From Actinocatenispora rupis (GTDB lineage Bacteria; Actinomycetota; Actinomycetes; Mycobacteriales; Micromonosporaceae), in the NCBI RefSeq assembly GCF_016861975.1, contig NZ_BOMB01000029.1, positions 81,311 through 145,310 of the forward strand: a stretch of 64,000 nucleotides of DNA, in the 5' to 3' direction. Of this stretch, positions 8,810 through 18,144 are shown piece by piece. How positions within the stretch are numbered: the first letter of the stretch is position 1; each line of letters opens with the position of its first letter. The translations under genes were made by a program, and so were the position numbers. The notes under the pieces were generated by a model, which was not told where the DNA came from, did no database searches, and saw nothing but the letters and a program-made list of their open reading frames with translations.

Positions 8810-9832
8810 TCACTGGAGCGGGAACGGCGGCTGCCACCACCACGAGCGGTCGAGTACCTCGACCCGGGCCACCCACTTGACCCACCAGAACCCGCGCCGC
8901 CCGGGCGCCACGAGCCGTACCGGGCCGCCGTGGCCGGACGACAGCGGGAGGTCCGCGGCACGCGTGGCGAGCAGCAGCCGCCGTACGTCCGAGGCGGGGA
9001 ACGTGCGGCGGTAGCCGGTGACCGAGACGACCAGTACGGACGCGGCGGGGTCGACCGCGCCCAGCAGCCGGTCCAGCCGCAGCCCCTGCCACCGCTGCTC
9101 CGCGTACCAGCCGCCGGTGCAGTCCAGCGTGGCGCGCACGCTGTCGACCCCGGCGGCGATCTCCGCGTACGTCACCCGCCGGGTACGGTCGCCGGTGCGT
9201 ACCAGGAGGGTGTGGTCGGTGGACAGGTCCGGCACCTCGTCCGTGAACCACTGGGTGACGGGCATCGCGTCCGGTCGACCCGAACCGGTCGGGTACGAGC
9301 CGGTCGCGCGACGGTGCGCCCCCGGCAGCGCCGCCGCCCGGCTCACACCCGCGAGCGCGAGCCAGATGCCACCGCCGAGCGCGCCGACACCCAGCAGCCG
9401 GACCAGCGCCCGCCGGGACACGTCGGTACGCCGGATCCGTTGCGGGCGTACCACCACGTGCGCCACCAACAGCGCCGCGGCGACCACCGCGGCACCGACA
9501 TGTACCTGCATGAGGCTGACGCCGGCCACCGACAGGTCACCGCCGACGCCGTGCGCGACACCCGCTCCGATCGAGACCACGAGCAGCACCGCGAGCGCGA
9601 CACCGACCGCCCGGCCACGGCGCCCGGTCCGCCGCAGCCCGCGCCGTACGACCACCCGCTTCCACGGGACGAGCGCCACCAGCGCCAGGCCGGCCACCGC
9701 ATGGGCCACGCCGACCACCAGCGCCGGCCCGGGCGTGCCCACCGCGTACGCCAGCGCGCCGGTGGCCGTCGCCAGCACCGACACCACCAGGAGCGCCAGG
9801 TTGGTCCGCCGCCCCGCCCGCAGCGCGCGCAT
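8810..9832 (-). CDS. molybdopterin-dependent oxidoreductase with N-terminal membrane domain
   Basis: A 340-residue protein with about four TM helices in the first 150 residues, followed by a sulfite-oxidase-type molybdopterin domain. The putative Mo-ligating cysteine sits in ATLDCTGGWYAEQRWQGLRL, matching the C-x-x-G-W pattern of the family. Downstream motifs GHGGPVRLVAPGRRGFWWVKWV are also typical. The TM part resembles a cytochrome b561-like electron conduit and contains histidines (AHAVAG, AHGVGG, VHVG, AHVVV) that could ligate haem, which is inference. The ATG at 9832 is preceded by GGGGAG. Substrate unknown. Confidence 0.82.
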   Translation of the reverse strand: MRALRAGRRTNLALLVVSVLATATGALAYAVGTPGPALVVGVAHAVAGLALVALVPWKRVVVRRGLRRTGRRGRAVGVALAVLLVVSIGAGVAHGVGGDLSVAGVSLMQVHVGAAVVAAALLVAHVVVRPQRIRRTDVSRRALVRLLGVGALGGGIWLALAGVSRAAALPGAHRRATGSYPTGSGRPDAMPVTQWFTDEVPDLSTDHTLLVRTGDRTRRVTYAEIAAGVDSVRATLDCTGGWYAEQRWQGLRLDRLLGAVDPAASVLVVSVTGYRRTFPASDVRRLLLATRAADLPLSSGHGGPVRLVAPGRRGFWWVKWVARVEVLDRSWWWQPPFPLQ

Positions 9833-10263
9833 CTCCCCAGTCTCCCTCGCCCGCCGACTGGTCCGGACGCCCCACATCGGACATCCGCCCCGGTACGCGT
9901 CGTTCGCGGTCCGTCCACGCCGCAGGGGGAGTCGTGTCCGGGTCCGTGTCAGCAGTGCCGTCGGCCCGGCGGCGATCTTCACCCGGGTACGTGGCGCCGG
10001 AGGCGGCCTCGTAGCGCCACCTCGTGCCGGCGGAGCCCCGTGCGGGTGGAGTCCCGGGTGACCTGATCGGGCCGCGCGTCGCCGGGCGCCACGATCGTGT
10101 CCCCGCCACCCGGTACGACTGGCGTATCGGTGACGCCGGCCGGCCACGCCGGCACGCGCCGCGCCGGCGGCGCCGTCTGTCCACTGTGGACCAAAGGCGT
10201 GCTGCGGGCGACGGAACGTCGAGGCCCGATTTCCCGATCAGCGTCGCGCGCCCACGCGTCCGG
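9833..10263. other. gene-free interval upstream of the molybdopterin oxidoreductase
   Basis: About 430 bp between the oxidoreductase start and the ligase stop. Long open frames cross it on both strands, but none has convincing protein character. The only structured feature noted is the 13-bp palindrome GTCCACTGTGGAC at 10179-10191, about 70 bp past the ligase stop. The promoter of the oxidoreductase should lie near 9840-9950 but no clear hexamers were found. Confidence 0.5.
10179..10191. repeat. GTCCACWGTGGAC palindrome, copy 1
   Basis: Perfect 13-bp palindrome GTCCACTGTGGAC, one of five near-identical copies in this window, all intergenic and on the 3' side of a gene. Here it follows the minus-strand DNA ligase by about 73 bp. 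Its role is probably 3'-end or terminator related, by inference from position. Confidence 0.6.
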
Positions 10264-12342
10264 TCAGTCGAGGTGGTCGGCGACCAGCGCGGCGAACTCG
10301 TCCGGGGTGGCGAGGCGGATGCCGAGGTCTTCGGCCTTGGCGCGCTTGGATCCGGCGTTCGCGCCCGCGACGACCAGGGTGGTCTTCTTGGACACGCTGG
10401 AGGAGGAGCGGCCGCCGGCGCGTTCGATGAGTTCGTTCATCTGGTTGCGGCTGAGCTTCTCCAGCGGCCCGCTCATCGCTCCGGTGACCACGACGGTCAT
10501 CCCCGCGAGCGGGCCGGCGTCCGCGTCCTCGCCGGCGTCCTCGTCCGCGTCCGTCGTCGGCGGGGGCGTCGCGCCGGGTTCGGTCATGTTCACGCCGGCC
10601 GCGGCGAGCTTGTCGATCAGCGGGCCCAGCTCGGCGAGCTCGGCGACGATGGACGGCGCCTTCTCGGGCCCGATGCCGTCGACCCGTTGCAGCGCCTCGG
10701 CATCGGCGGCGCGGATGGCGTCCATGGTTGCGAAGTACCGGGCGATGCGGCGGGACATGGAGCGACCCGTACCGCGGACGCCGAGCGCGCAGAGTACCCG
10801 GGAGAGGGGTTGGGCCTTGGCCGCGGTGAGGGCGGCGAGCAGGTTGTCGGTGCTGGTCTCGCCCATCCGGTCGAGGCTCAGGAGCTGGTCGCGGGTGAGG
10901 GTGAACAGGTCGGCGAGGTCGGTCACCAGCCCGGCCTCGACAAGCTGTACGACGCGGGTGCCGCCCAGCCCCTCGATGTCGAGCTGGTCGCGCCCCGCCG
11001 CGTACGACAGGGAGGCGACGAGGTGGCAGTTGCGGCCCTGCTCGCAGCGCCAGCGCTCCTGGCTGGTGTCGATGCCGGAGCCGCACCGCGGGCACACCTC
11101 GGGGAACGCGATCGGCTGCTCGTCCCCGGTACGCAGGTGGGCGACGGGCGCCTCGATGCGCGGGATGACGTCGCCGGCGCGGTGCACCATGACGTGGTCG
11201 CCGAGGCGCAGGTCGCGGCGGGTGATGTCGGCCGGGTTGTGCAGCGTCGCGTACGTGATGGTGGAGCCGTCGATCTCGACCGGTTCGAGCACGCCGCGCG
11301 GGGCGATGATGCCGGTGCGTCCCACGTTCCACTCGACGTCGAGGAGCCGGGTGATCTTCTCGACGGCGGGCAGCTTGTACGCGATCGCCCACCGCGGGGC
11401 CCGCGTACCGGAACCGGCGGTCCGCTGGTCGGCGGCGAGGTCCGCCTTGATCACGATGCCGTCGATGCCGAACGGCAGCTCGGCGCGCAGCGCGGCGATC
11501 TCCGTGACGCGGGCGAGTACCTCGTCGGTGGTGGTGGCGGTGACGCCGGGCACCTGGGTGGTGGCGGTGGTGTTCACACCGAACTCGGCGGCCTGCGCCA
11601 TCAGCTCGCTGTGCGCGAGGTCCGGCAGCCGGGCGGCCAGGTCGTCGTCGGTGTCGGCGAGCGGCAGCAGGCCGTAGCAGAAGAACGTCATCGTCGCCGT
11701 GTACGCCCGGTCCCTGGCGCGCAGGGTGCCCGCCGCGGTGTTGCGCGGGTTCGCGAACGGCTGGCCGCCGTGCGCCACGCGCGCCTCGTTGGCCCGCTCG
11801 AACTGCTCGGTGGTCATCAGCACCTCGCCGCGTACCTCCACCGTGACGGGCGCCGTCAGCTCGGTCGGCAGGCCCTCGATGGTGCCGATCGCGTGCGAGA
11901 CGTCCTCGCCGGCCGTACCGTCGCCGCGGGTGATCAGCCGGGCCAGCCGGCCCCGCGTGTACCGGGCGGCGATGGCCAGCCCGTCGAGCTTCGGCTCCAC
12001 GCTGAAACGCTCCGCGTCGTGGCCGAGCCGCTTCGCCAGCGAGGCCGCCCAGGCGACGAACTGCTCTGGCGAGAACACGTTGTCCAGGCTCAGCATCGAC
12101 ACCGTGTGCGGCACGTCGCCCTCGGCCGCGCCGCCGGCGACCTTCCCGGTCGGCGAGTCCGGCAGTACCTGGTCGGGGTGCGCGGCCTCCCACGCCGCGA
12201 TGCCCCGGACGAGCACGTCGTACGCGTCGTCGTCCAGGGGCGAGCCGCCACTCGCGTAGTAGGCGGCCGCGGCCTGCACCGCGTCCTCGACCGCCTGCGC
12301 GTAGGCGGTGGCGTCCTCGATCTGCGCAACGGGGATCGTCAT
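10264..12342 (-). CDS. ligA: NAD-dependent DNA ligase
   Basis: A 692-residue NAD+-dependent ligase that seals 3'-OH/5'-phosphate nicks. Domains in order: NMN-binding Ia region with [17 protein letters not shown] near residues 28-44; the adenylation domain with catalytic Lys118 in [13 protein letters not shown] and MLSLDNVF just before it; the OB fold ([17 protein letters not shown]); a four-Cys zinc finger (CPRCG, then C and C in [11 protein letters not shown]); helix-hairpin-helix repeats; and a C-terminal BRCT domain ([12 protein letters not shown] to the end). All hallmarks are intact. Many actinomycetes carry a second ligA, and the isolated accessory setting makes this a candidate for one. 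Confidence 0.95.
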   Translation of the reverse strand: MTIPVAQIEDATAYAQAVEDAVQAAAAYYASGGSPLDDDAYDVLVRGIAAWEAAHPDQVLPDSPTGKVAGGAAEGDVPHTVSMLSLDNVFSPEQFVAWAASLAKRLGHDAERFSVEPKLDGLAIAARYTRGRLARLITRGDGTAGEDVSHAIGTIEGLPTELTAPVTVEVRGEVLMTTEQFERANEARVAHGGQPFANPRNTAAGTLRARDRAYTATMTFFCYGLLPLADTDDDLAARLPDLAHSELMAQAAEFGVNTTATTQVPGVTATTTDEVLARVTEIAALRAELPFGIDGIVIKADLAADQRTAGSGTRAPRWAIAYKLPAVEKITRLLDVEWNVGRTGIIAPRGVLEPVEIDGSTITYATLHNPADITRRDLRLGDHVMVHRAGDVIPRIEAPVAHLRTGDEQPIAFPEVCPRCGSGIDTSQERWRCEQGRNCHLVASLSYAAGRDQLDIEGLGGTRVVQLVEAGLVTDLADLFTLTRDQLLSLDRMGETSTDNLLAALTAAKAQPLSRVLCALGVRGTGRSMSRRIARYFATMDAIRAADAEALQRVDGIGPEKAPSIVAELAELGPLIDKLAAAGVNMTEPGATPPPTTDADEDAGEDADAGPLAGMTVVVTGAMSGPLEKLSRNQMNELIERAGGRSSSSVSKKTTLVVAGANAGSKRAKAEDLGIRLATPDEFAALVADHLD

Positions 12343-12456
12343 GTCCCCATCCTGCCCGCCACCCCCGACAATCCCGCGCGTACACACGGCACCGCCGCGG
12401 ATGACCCGTTGGTACGGTTCCTTCCGGTAACGGACCAGGTGGGGGCGGAGGCGATC

Positions 12457-13014
12457 GTGAGTACTCGGGACGAGGCGGCCGCGGCGGCGATCCGGGCGGT
12501 CTTCGACCGGGTCACCGCCGAGGGGATGGCGCCGGAGTCCGTGACGGGCGCGACCGACGAGCAGATCGACGCGTACGCCGCGGCGCAGGGCGTCACCGCG
12601 GTGCCCGCCGCCGTCCGCGCCGTACTGCGCCTGCTGGGCGTGCGGCACGGGTTGTGGCGGGCCGGCAGCTCGCTCGGGGTGGACGCGGTCGGCGGCGAGG
12701 CCAAGCGGTACGCGCGAGCGACGCTGGCGCGGGACGGCGGCGCGATCCGCGAGCCGGGCGGGTTGCTGGTGCTGCTCATGCACCAGGCGTACGAGTTCCA
12801 CGTCGTCGACGGGGCCGACCTCGTCGACCCGGACCCGCCGGTGTGGCTGGTGACCGAAGGCCAAGCGGCGCAACCGGTCTGGTGTTCGGTGACGGACTGG
12901 TTCGACGGCATCAGCCCGAGCGTCGCCGACTACCGCAGCCGTTTGACGCTGATGGCCGAGGTGGGTCGTGACGTGCCGTCCTGGGCGGAGTACCTGCGTC
13001 CCACCGAGGGCTGA
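12457..13014 (+). CDS. SMI1/KNR4-like (SUKH superfamily) protein
   Basis: A 185-residue soluble protein. The order of motifs fits the SUKH fold: a helix then [15 protein letters not shown], the loop [16 protein letters not shown], and a C-terminal [24 protein letters not shown] proteins act as immunity proteins against polymorphic toxins or as protein-interaction modules. No toxin gene is adjacent, so function is unassigned. The GTG start at 12457 is supported by a GGGGGCGGAGG box; it is divergent from the DNA ligase with about 110 bp between starts. Confidence 0.7.
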   Translation: MSTRDEAAAAAIRAVFDRVTAEGMAPESVTGATDEQIDAYAAAQGVTAVPAAVRAVLRLLGVRHGLWRAGSSLGVDAVGGEAKRYARATLARDGGAIREPGGLLVLLMHQAYEFHVVDGADLVDPDPPVWLVTEGQAAQPVWCSVTDWFDGISPSVADYRSRLTLMAEVGRDVPSWAEYLRPTEG

Positions 13015-13245
13015 GCACCGGGCGGCGGCGCGAATCTCCCTTGTCCGTACCGTCGGACCGCGGCACGGTGGGCGTGCCCGACGTACGCCGAGGGTCGGCG
13101 GTGTCCGCGTCGGCAACGGAGGGACAGTGCACGACGTACTGCTGGATCCGTTCCGGCACAACGGATGGGCGACCCGGGAGCTGATCGCGTTCTGCCGGCC
13201 GATCCCGGTCCGCGCAAGGACGCGGTTGCCGCTGGTGTGGTGTAT

Positions 13246-13258
13246 GTCCACAGTGGAC
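13246..13258. repeat. GTCCACWGTGGAC palindrome, copy 2
   Basis: GTCCACAGTGGAC, extendable to 15 bp as TGTCCACAGTGGACA. It ends 14 bp beyond the stop of the minus-strand membrane gene at 13273, consistent with a 3'-end role. The 258-bp convergent interval 13015-13272 also contains ATCCGTT-N7-AACGGAT at 13146-13166. Confidence 0.6.
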
Positions 13259-13272
13259 AGAACGGGCGCCGG

Positions 13273-13728
13273 TCAGTACGCGGTGCGGCGGTGCCAGGCG
13301 GAGCCGGCGAGGACGGCGGCGCCGACCAGGATGAGGAGGCCGCCACCCCAGAGCCACCCGGTCGGGTCGTCCCGTACCGCGAGCGCTTCGGTGTCGGTGG
13401 CCCAGACCGCCAGCCGCTCGTGTACTTCGATGCTGCTCTCGCCCTCCGCGTACGCCCCGATGGCGTCGGCCGCGCCGTCGATCTCCCCGGTGTCGACGGT
13501 CCCGCCGGGCAGCGTCCACTCGCCCTCGCACTCGGTGCGGTGCTGCTCGCCGGACTTGCCGTGCCAGGTGACGCCGTGGCAGGACGTGACCGTCGCGGTG
13601 ACCCGGGTGCCGTGGAAGCGAAGGGACAGCGCCGGGCCGTGCACCGCGATCGCGATGATGCCGAGGACCACGCCGAGCAGGCCGATCGTCAGCGCCCGCG
13701 GCCCGGGTCGTCGTTCCCTGTCGTACAC
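13273..13728 (-). CDS. membrane protein with two TM helices and an extracytoplasmic loop
   Basis: A 151-residue protein: a basic N-terminus, a TM helix (ALTIGLLGVVLGIIAIAV), about 85 exported residues with two cysteines (TSCHG and TECEG) that may form a disulfide, then a second TM helix (WLWGGGLLILVGAAVLAGSAW). I do not recognise a named family; DUF3592-like proteins have a similar layout. The start is taken at GTG 13728. It is monocistronic. Confidence 0.65.
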   Translation of the reverse strand: MYDRERRPGPRALTIGLLGVVLGIIAIAVHGPALSLRFHGTRVTATVTSCHGVTWHGKSGEQHRTECEGEWTLPGGTVDTGEIDGAADAIGAYAEGESSIEVHERLAVWATDTEALAVRDDPTGWLWGGGLLILVGAAVLAGSAWHRRTAY

Positions 13729-13819
13729 GCCGGCAGCGTAGCGGGCACCCGCCACCGCGTCGGCTCGTCCTCGCGTACGACCGTTTCCCTGGTACCGGAT
13801 CGCGCGGCGTGGTGGGCTG

Positions 13820-13842
13820 CTTCCCTTGCGTACCAACGGGAT
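13820..13842. repeat. TCCCTTG-N5-CAACGGA hairpin, copy downstream of marR
   Basis: TTCCCTTG-cgtac-CAACGGGATC, one of the best matches to a dispersed inverted repeat found throughout this window at gene 3' ends. It lies about 70 bp past the stop of the minus-strand MarR gene at 13914. A weaker variant (TTTCCCTGGTACCGGA) sits about 40 bp further. Confidence 0.65.
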
Positions 13843-13913
13843 CGGGCTTATGCGGAGGGGGCGGCGCGCTCGCGGTTTCGGGGTGACCAGGTCCGTCAGC
13901 GCGAAGCCACGTG

Positions 13914-14354
13914 TCAGCGCCGGTGCCGGGTGTCGACGTTCGCGGCGATCGTGGTGAGCAGGCCGGGCAGGTCCTGCACCTTGCGGGCGGACAGGCCGGC
14001 CACGGTCTCCTCGGCGAGCGCGCGCCAGAGCCGTTTGAGCTGACCGGCGAGCGCCCGGCCGCTGTCGGTGAGTTCGACGACGCTGGCGCGCTTGTCGGTG
14101 GGCGCGGGCGTACGGCGCAGGTGGCCGGAGGCTTCGAGCTTGCGGGCCATCAGCGTGACGCTGGGGGGTTCGATGTTCAGCGCCTCGCTGAGTTTCGCCT
14201 GGATCATCGGCCCGGTACGGGCGAGTTCGAGTACGAGGGCCTCCTGTCCGGGGTGCAGGCCGAGGGGCGCGAGCAGTTCGGCGGTACGGGCGCGGTGCCG
14301 CAGGCTCAGCAGGCGGATGGCCTGGTTGACGCGGTCTGCCTGGTCGAAGTCCAC
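13914..14354 (-). CDS. MarR-family transcriptional regulator
   Basis: A 146-residue winged-helix repressor. The recognition region IQAKLSEALNIEPPSVTLMARKLEASG is followed by the wing with the typical DKRASVVELTDSGRAL. It is divergent from the WrbA-like oxidoreductase, with a palindrome in the shared promoter region. The sensible model is autorepression plus control of the oxidoreductase-MFS-hydrolase genes, relieved by a phenolic or quinone ligand or by cysteine-independent sensing; no cysteine is evident in the protein. Confidence 0.92.
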   Translation of the reverse strand: MDFDQADRVNQAIRLLSLRHRARTAELLAPLGLHPGQEALVLELARTGPMIQAKLSEALNIEPPSVTLMARKLEASGHLRRTPAPTDKRASVVELTDSGRALAGQLKRLWRALAEETVAGLSARKVQDLPGLLTTIAANVDTRHRR

Positions 14355-14382
14355 GGACCCTCCTTGACGCTCGCTTACTTAC

Positions 14383-14414
14383 GCGGCTAACGTTATCTGC
14401 ATAAGGTTAGCCGC
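14383..14414. promoter_or_regulatory. palindromic operator between marR and wrbA-like gene
   Basis: GCGGCTAAC (14383-14391) and GTTAGCCGC (14406-14414) form a perfect 9-bp inverted repeat with a 14-nt centre that is itself partly symmetric (GTTAT and ATAAG). It lies between the two divergent starts, and a TTGACG-like -35 box sits about 20 bp to its left for the rightward gene. Binding by the adjacent MarR protein would cover both promoters. Confidence 0.8.
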
Positions 14415-14449
14415 ATAATGAAGTCTACAGCATGCCGCGGGAGGCATCC

Positions 14450-15133
14450 GTGACCGCCAAGATCGCCGTCATCTACTACAGCGCGACCGGCGCCGTGCAC
14501 ACGCTCGCCCGGGCGGTCGCCGAAGGTGCCGCCACCACCGGGGCCGACGTACGCCTGCGGCGGGTGGCCGAACTGGCGCCCGACGAGGCGATCGACCGCA
14601 ATCCCCGGTGGCGGCAACACGTCGACGCCACCGCCGACGTACCGGTGGCCCGCGTCGAGGACCTCGCCTGGGCCGACGCGTACGCCTTCGGTACGCCGTC
14701 GCGGTTCGGCACGCCGGCCGCGCCGCTGAAGCAGTACATCGACGAGGCCGTCGGGTTGTGGCACGACGGCGCGCTCGCCGACAAGCCGGTGACCGCCTTC
14801 ACCTCGGCGTACAACCGGCACGGCGGCAGCGAGGCCACGCTGCTGTCGCTGGCCAACGTCTTCTACCACTGGGGCGCGCTGATCGTGCCGCCCGGATACA
14901 CCGACCCCGTCGTGTACGCCGCCGGCGGCAACCCGTACGGCGCGTCCGCCGTGACCGGCCCGGGCGGGGCCGACCTCGCCGGCGCCGTACTCGACGCGGC
15001 GCGCCACCAGGGGCAGCGACTGGCGCGTACGGCGATCCGGCTCAGCCAGGGCGATTCCGGGCCCGCGGACGACGCCACCGCGCTACCAGGCAAGCCCCTC
15101 GCCACGGCCGGGACGGCGTCCCGTGACGCCTGA
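14450..15133 (+). CDS. WrbA-like NAD(P)H:quinone oxidoreductase (flavodoxin fold)
   Basis: A 227-residue flavodoxin-like protein. The FMN phosphate loop is IYYSATGAVHTLA near the N-terminus, and the family signatures follow: YAFGTPSRFGTPAAPLKQYID, AFTSAYNRHGGSEATLLSL, and VPPGYTDP. It should reduce quinones by two electrons, avoiding semiquinone radicals. The GTG at 14450 has a GGGAGG box at the right distance, better than the ATG at 14432. Under the MarR operator, and followed by an exporter, it looks like a quinone/electrophile stress module. Confidence 0.9.
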   Translation: MTAKIAVIYYSATGAVHTLARAVAEGAATTGADVRLRRVAELAPDEAIDRNPRWRQHVDATADVPVARVEDLAWADAYAFGTPSRFGTPAAPLKQYIDEAVGLWHDGALADKPVTAFTSAYNRHGGSEATLLSLANVFYHWGALIVPPGYTDPVVYAAGGNPYGASAVTGPGGADLAGAVLDAARHQGQRLARTAIRLSQGDSGPADDATALPGKPLATAGTASRDA

Positions 15134-15200
15134 TCCACGGCCGACTCGGGCGGGGCGCCGCCGCGACCGGCACTCGACACTCGGCGCTCAGGAGGCGTAC

Positions 15201-16604
15201 GTGACAACCGAAACGCCCGTCGACACGCGTGGCCGCGCACCGGCCGCGTCCCGTACCGCCGGGATCGTTCTGGTACTGGTGTGCGCCTGCCAGTTCGTGG
15301 TGATCCTCGACGCGTCCATCGTGAACGTGGCGCTGCCCTCGATCGACCGCGAGCTCGGGTTCTCCACCAGCGGGATCGCCTGGGTGGTCGACGGGTACCT
15401 GCTGACGTTCGCCGGGTTCATGCTGCTGGGTGGCCGCGCCGCCGACCTGCTCGGGCCGCGCCGTACGCTGACCGCCGGGCTGGTGCTGTTCTCCGCCGCG
15501 AGCCTGGCGGGCGGCCTGGCGGCGACGGCGGAGATGCTGGTCGCGGCCCGGGTCGCGCAGGGCGTGGGAGCCGCCCTGATGGCCCCGGCGACGCTCGTCG
15601 TGATCAACACCCACGTCACCGGGGACCGTGCGCGCGCCCGCGCGTTCGGCGCGTGGTCCGCGTCCGGCGGCGTGGGCGGCATGGCCGGTGCGCTCGCCGG
15701 AGGAGCCCTCACCACGGGCCTGTCCTGGCGCTGGGTCTTCCTCGTCAACGTACCGGTCGGTGCGGTGCTGGCCGCGCTCGCCGTGGTCGCGCTGACCCGT
15801 ACGGGCCGGCGGCGGGAACCGCTCGACCTCGCCGGCGCGATCTGCGGTACGGCCGGGCTCGCGGCGCTCGTGTACGGGGTGATGCGCAGCGCCGGTGGCG
15901 CGTGGACGTCCGTACCGGTCGCCGGGCCGATCCTGGCGGGCCTGCTGCTGCTCGGTCTGTTCGGCCTGGTGGAGGCGCGTGTCGCGGCCCGGCCGATCCT
16001 GCCCCTGCGGGTGTTCCGGATCCGCGGTGTCGCGGCCGGCGGCGCCATGCTCGTCGTCTTCGGCGCCGTCGCCATCGCCCTCTGGTACTTCACCGCCCTG
16101 TACCTGCAGGACGCCCTCGGGTACGGCGCGCTCGCGGCCGGGCTGGGGCAGACCCCCGCCGCGGTGGCGTTCATGGCGGTCGCGCGCTGCGCGGCCGTAC
16201 TGGTGCCCCGCTTCGGCGTCCGCCCCGTCGTACTCGCCGGCTGCGCCTTCTTCGTCGCCGGGTTCGGCTGGCTCGCCCGGGCGCACGGCGGCGGCAGCTA
16301 CGCCGTCGACGTACTCGGGCCGACGCTGCTCGTCGCGGTCGGGATCGGGCTCGTCTTCCCCAGCCTCATGGCGGCGACGACCGCCGGCGCCCCCGCCGGT
16401 GACGCGGGCGTCGTCGGCGGCGTCGCGGCCACCGCCCAGCAGGTCGGCGGCTCCATCGGCCTCGCCGTACTCGCGACCGTCGCCGGCACGGCGGGCGCGG
16501 CCACCCCGGCCACCGGGTACGACCGGGTGTTCCTCGTCGCCGCCGGTCTCGCCGTGGCTCTCGCCGCGACCGCACTGCTGTTGCCGGGGAGGCGACACGA
16601 CTGA
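15201..16604 (+). CDS. MFS transporter, DHA2-like drug/proton antiporter
   Basis: A 467-residue polytopic exporter with about 14 hydrophobic helices. Helix 1 carries LDASIVNVALPSIDRELGF, the DHA2-family motif; motif A (GGRAADLLGPRRT) and the antiporter motif C region are also present. The GTG start at 15201 has GGAGG five nt upstream. The gene begins 67 bp after the WrbA-like gene, so it is probably read from the same MarR-controlled promoter and exports the compound that relieves repression. Confidence 0.9.
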   Translation: MTTETPVDTRGRAPAASRTAGIVLVLVCACQFVVILDASIVNVALPSIDRELGFSTSGIAWVVDGYLLTFAGFMLLGGRAADLLGPRRTLTAGLVLFSAASLAGGLAATAEMLVAARVAQGVGAALMAPATLVVINTHVTGDRARARAFGAWSASGGVGGMAGALAGGALTTGLSWRWVFLVNVPVGAVLAALAVVALTRTGRRREPLDLAGAICGTAGLAALVYGVMRSAGGAWTSVPVAGPILAGLLLLGLFGLVEARVAARPILPLRVFRIRGVAAGGAMLVVFGAVAIALWYFTALYLQDALGYGALAAGLGQTPAAVAFMAVARCAAVLVPRFGVRPVVLAGCAFFVAGFGWLARAHGGGSYAVDVLGPTLLVAVGIGLVFPSLMAATTAGAPAGDAGVVGGVAATAQQVGGSIGLAVLATVAGTAGAATPATGYDRVFLVAAGLAVALAATALLLPGRRHD

Positions 16605-16677
16605 ACCGGAACGCATACCGTCGTCCTGTGGGCCCGGGTCGTCCGACGCCGGCCGCCCGTCAGCAGGGAGAACGACC

Positions 16678-17394
16678 ATGAAACTCGCCCCGTCACTGCA
16701 CCGGGTCGGCAACGACTACGTGAACAGCTACCTCGTGGACACCCCGGACGGCATCACGGTGGTCGATGCGGGCATTCCCGGGCAGTGGGCCGACCTCACC
16801 CGCGAACTCGACGACATGGGCCGCTCCCTCGACGACATCCGTGGCGTCGTCCTGACCCACGGCGACACCGACCACCTCGGGTACGCCGAACGGCTGCGCC
16901 ACGACCACGGCGTCCCCGTGTACGTGCACGAGCTGGACGCCGGGCGTGCCCGGCGCGAACCGCACCAGCCGAACGGGAAGGCGGGGAAGGTCAGGCTCGG
17001 CGCGACGGCCGGCTTCCTCTGGTACGGCGCGCGCCACGGCGCGTTCCGGGTGCCGGGCGTCGCCGAGGTGACGACGTTCACCGACGGCGCCACGCTCGAC
17101 CTGCCCGGCTCGCCGCGCGTCGTCTGGGTACCGGGGCACACGCCGGGCAGCGTCGTCTTGCACGTACCGGAGGTCGACGCGGTGTTCGTCGGCGACACGA
17201 TGACCACGCGCAACGTCCTCACCGGTGTCACCGGGCCCGCCGCGGCGCCGTTCACCCTGCACCCGGACGAGGCGCTCGCCTCGCTCGACAAGCTGTCCGG
17301 CCTCACCGCCACCTGGGTACTCCCGGGCCACGGTGCACCGTGGAACCGCGGGCTGGCCGAGGCACTCGACCGCATCCGCGCCGCCGCGACCTGA
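16678..17394 (+). CDS. MBL-fold metallohydrolase
   Basis: A 238-residue metallo-beta-lactamase-fold hydrolase. Metal ligands are visible in THGDTDHLGY (HxDxDH, variant of HxHxDH), PGHTPGSV, VGDTM and the final LPGHG. The HGDTDH form, with Asp replacing the second His, is common in this subfamily. GGGAG precedes the ATG. About 70 bp separates it from the MFS gene, so it may be the third member of the MarR-regulated group. Substrate unknown. Confidence 0.87.
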   Translation: MKLAPSLHRVGNDYVNSYLVDTPDGITVVDAGIPGQWADLTRELDDMGRSLDDIRGVVLTHGDTDHLGYAERLRHDHGVPVYVHELDAGRARREPHQPNGKAGKVRLGATAGFLWYGARHGAFRVPGVAEVTTFTDGATLDLPGSPRVVWVPGHTPGSVVLHVPEVDAVFVGDTMTTRNVLTGVTGPAAAPFTLHPDEALASLDKLSGLTATWVLPGHGAPWNRGLAEALDRIRAAAT

Positions 17395-17474
17395 CGTACC
17401 GGCGGGTCGTTCGGTCGCGCCGAGCCGGTACGTGGTCGGCGCGGGCCGCGTCGTTCACCGACCGCGGGCCCACG

Positions 17475-17497
17475 ATCTCCTTGTACGGCAAGGGCTT
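17475..17497. repeat. TCCCTTG-N5-CAACGGA hairpin, copy downstream of MBL hydrolase
   Basis: ATCTCCTTG-tacgg-CAAGGGCTTCC; the core CCTTG-N5-CAAGG (17479-17493) is perfectly symmetric. It lies about 85 bp after the MBL hydrolase stop and before the TetR promoter. Confidence 0.5.
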
Positions 17498-17539
17498 CCG
17501 GGGCGGCGGCACGGCCGGTGCGGTACCCGAACTTTCGTG

Positions 17540-17552
17540 TTAACGTCGTTAA
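17540..17552. promoter_or_regulatory. TTAACG-t-CGTTAA palindrome at the TetR gene start
   Basis: A perfect 13-bp palindrome, TTAACGtCGTTAA, ends one nucleotide before the ATG of the TetR gene at 17554. AT-rich palindromes of this type are typical self-regulatory TetR operators; its position would block initiation. No Shine-Dalgarno is present, so the transcript may be leaderless. Confidence 0.75.
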
Positions 17553-17553
17553 T

Positions 17554-18144
17554 ATGAATTCGGCGAGGCCGTACCGGATGGGCGCCAGGGCGGAGGCGGC
17601 CGCCGACACCCGGCGCCGGGTCGTCGACGCCGCGGCCGATCTGTTGCGCCGCCGGCTGCGCGTCGACATCCGGCTGGAGGACGTCGCCGCCGCGGCGGGC
17701 GTGTCGGTGCAGACGGTGCTGCGGGTGGCCGGCAGCAAGTCGGAACTGTTCCGGGTCGCGTTCGAACAGCTGCTGTCCGAGATCGCCGCGCAGCTCGACG
17801 GCGCCGCGCCGGGCGACGTGCACGCCGCCGTGCGTACCTGGTTCGACCACTACGAGCAGATCGGTGACGTGGTCATCCGCGGTCTCGCCGACGAGACCGG
17901 CCCGGCCGTGGTGTTCCCGATCCTGGAGGTCGGCCGGGCCCGGCACCGGCAGCGCGTCGAGTACCTGCTGGGGCCGTTGCTCGCGGGGCGGTCGCCGAAG
18001 AAGCGCGCGGTGGCCCTCGACGCGCTGGTGTGCGCGTCCGACGTCTACACGTGGAAGCTGCTGCGGCGCGACTTCGGGCGTTCGCGCGCCGAGGCCGAGG
18101 CGACGATGCGGCTGATGATCGAATCCGTCGTGGGGAGGCACTGA
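17554..18144 (+). CDS. TetR/AcrR-family transcriptional regulator
   Basis: A 196-residue regulator. The N-terminal HTH is RRRVVDAAADLLRRRLRVDI to VSVQTVLRVAGSKSELFRVA, with an unusual recognition helix containing RVAGSKSE rather than YYHFPSKE. The rest is an alpha-helical ligand-binding domain. Its stop overlaps the glycosyltransferase start (TGATG), so it is translationally coupled to that gene and probably controls it through the palindrome at its own start. Confidence 0.88.
   Translation: MNSARPYRMGARAEAAADTRRRVVDAAADLLRRRLRVDIRLEDVAAAAGVSVQTVLRVAGSKSELFRVAFEQLLSEIAAQLDGAAPGDVHAAVRTWFDHYEQIGDVVIRGLADETGPAVVFPILEVGRARHRQRVEYLLGPLLAGRSPKKRAVALDALVCASDVYTWKLLRRDFGRSRAEAEATMRLMIESVVGRH

Noticed and set aside
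8649..9251. Minus-strand 200-codon frame between YCII and the molybdopterin oxidoreductase
   Set aside because: Overlaps the oxidoreductase coding sequence and has no recognisable motifs; the oxidoreductase frame is clearly real.
13914..14354. Antisense frame 13911-14390 (159 codons)
   Set aside because: Its Gly/Glu-rich translation is the mirror of the MarR gene, which has a full family match and a divergent operator.
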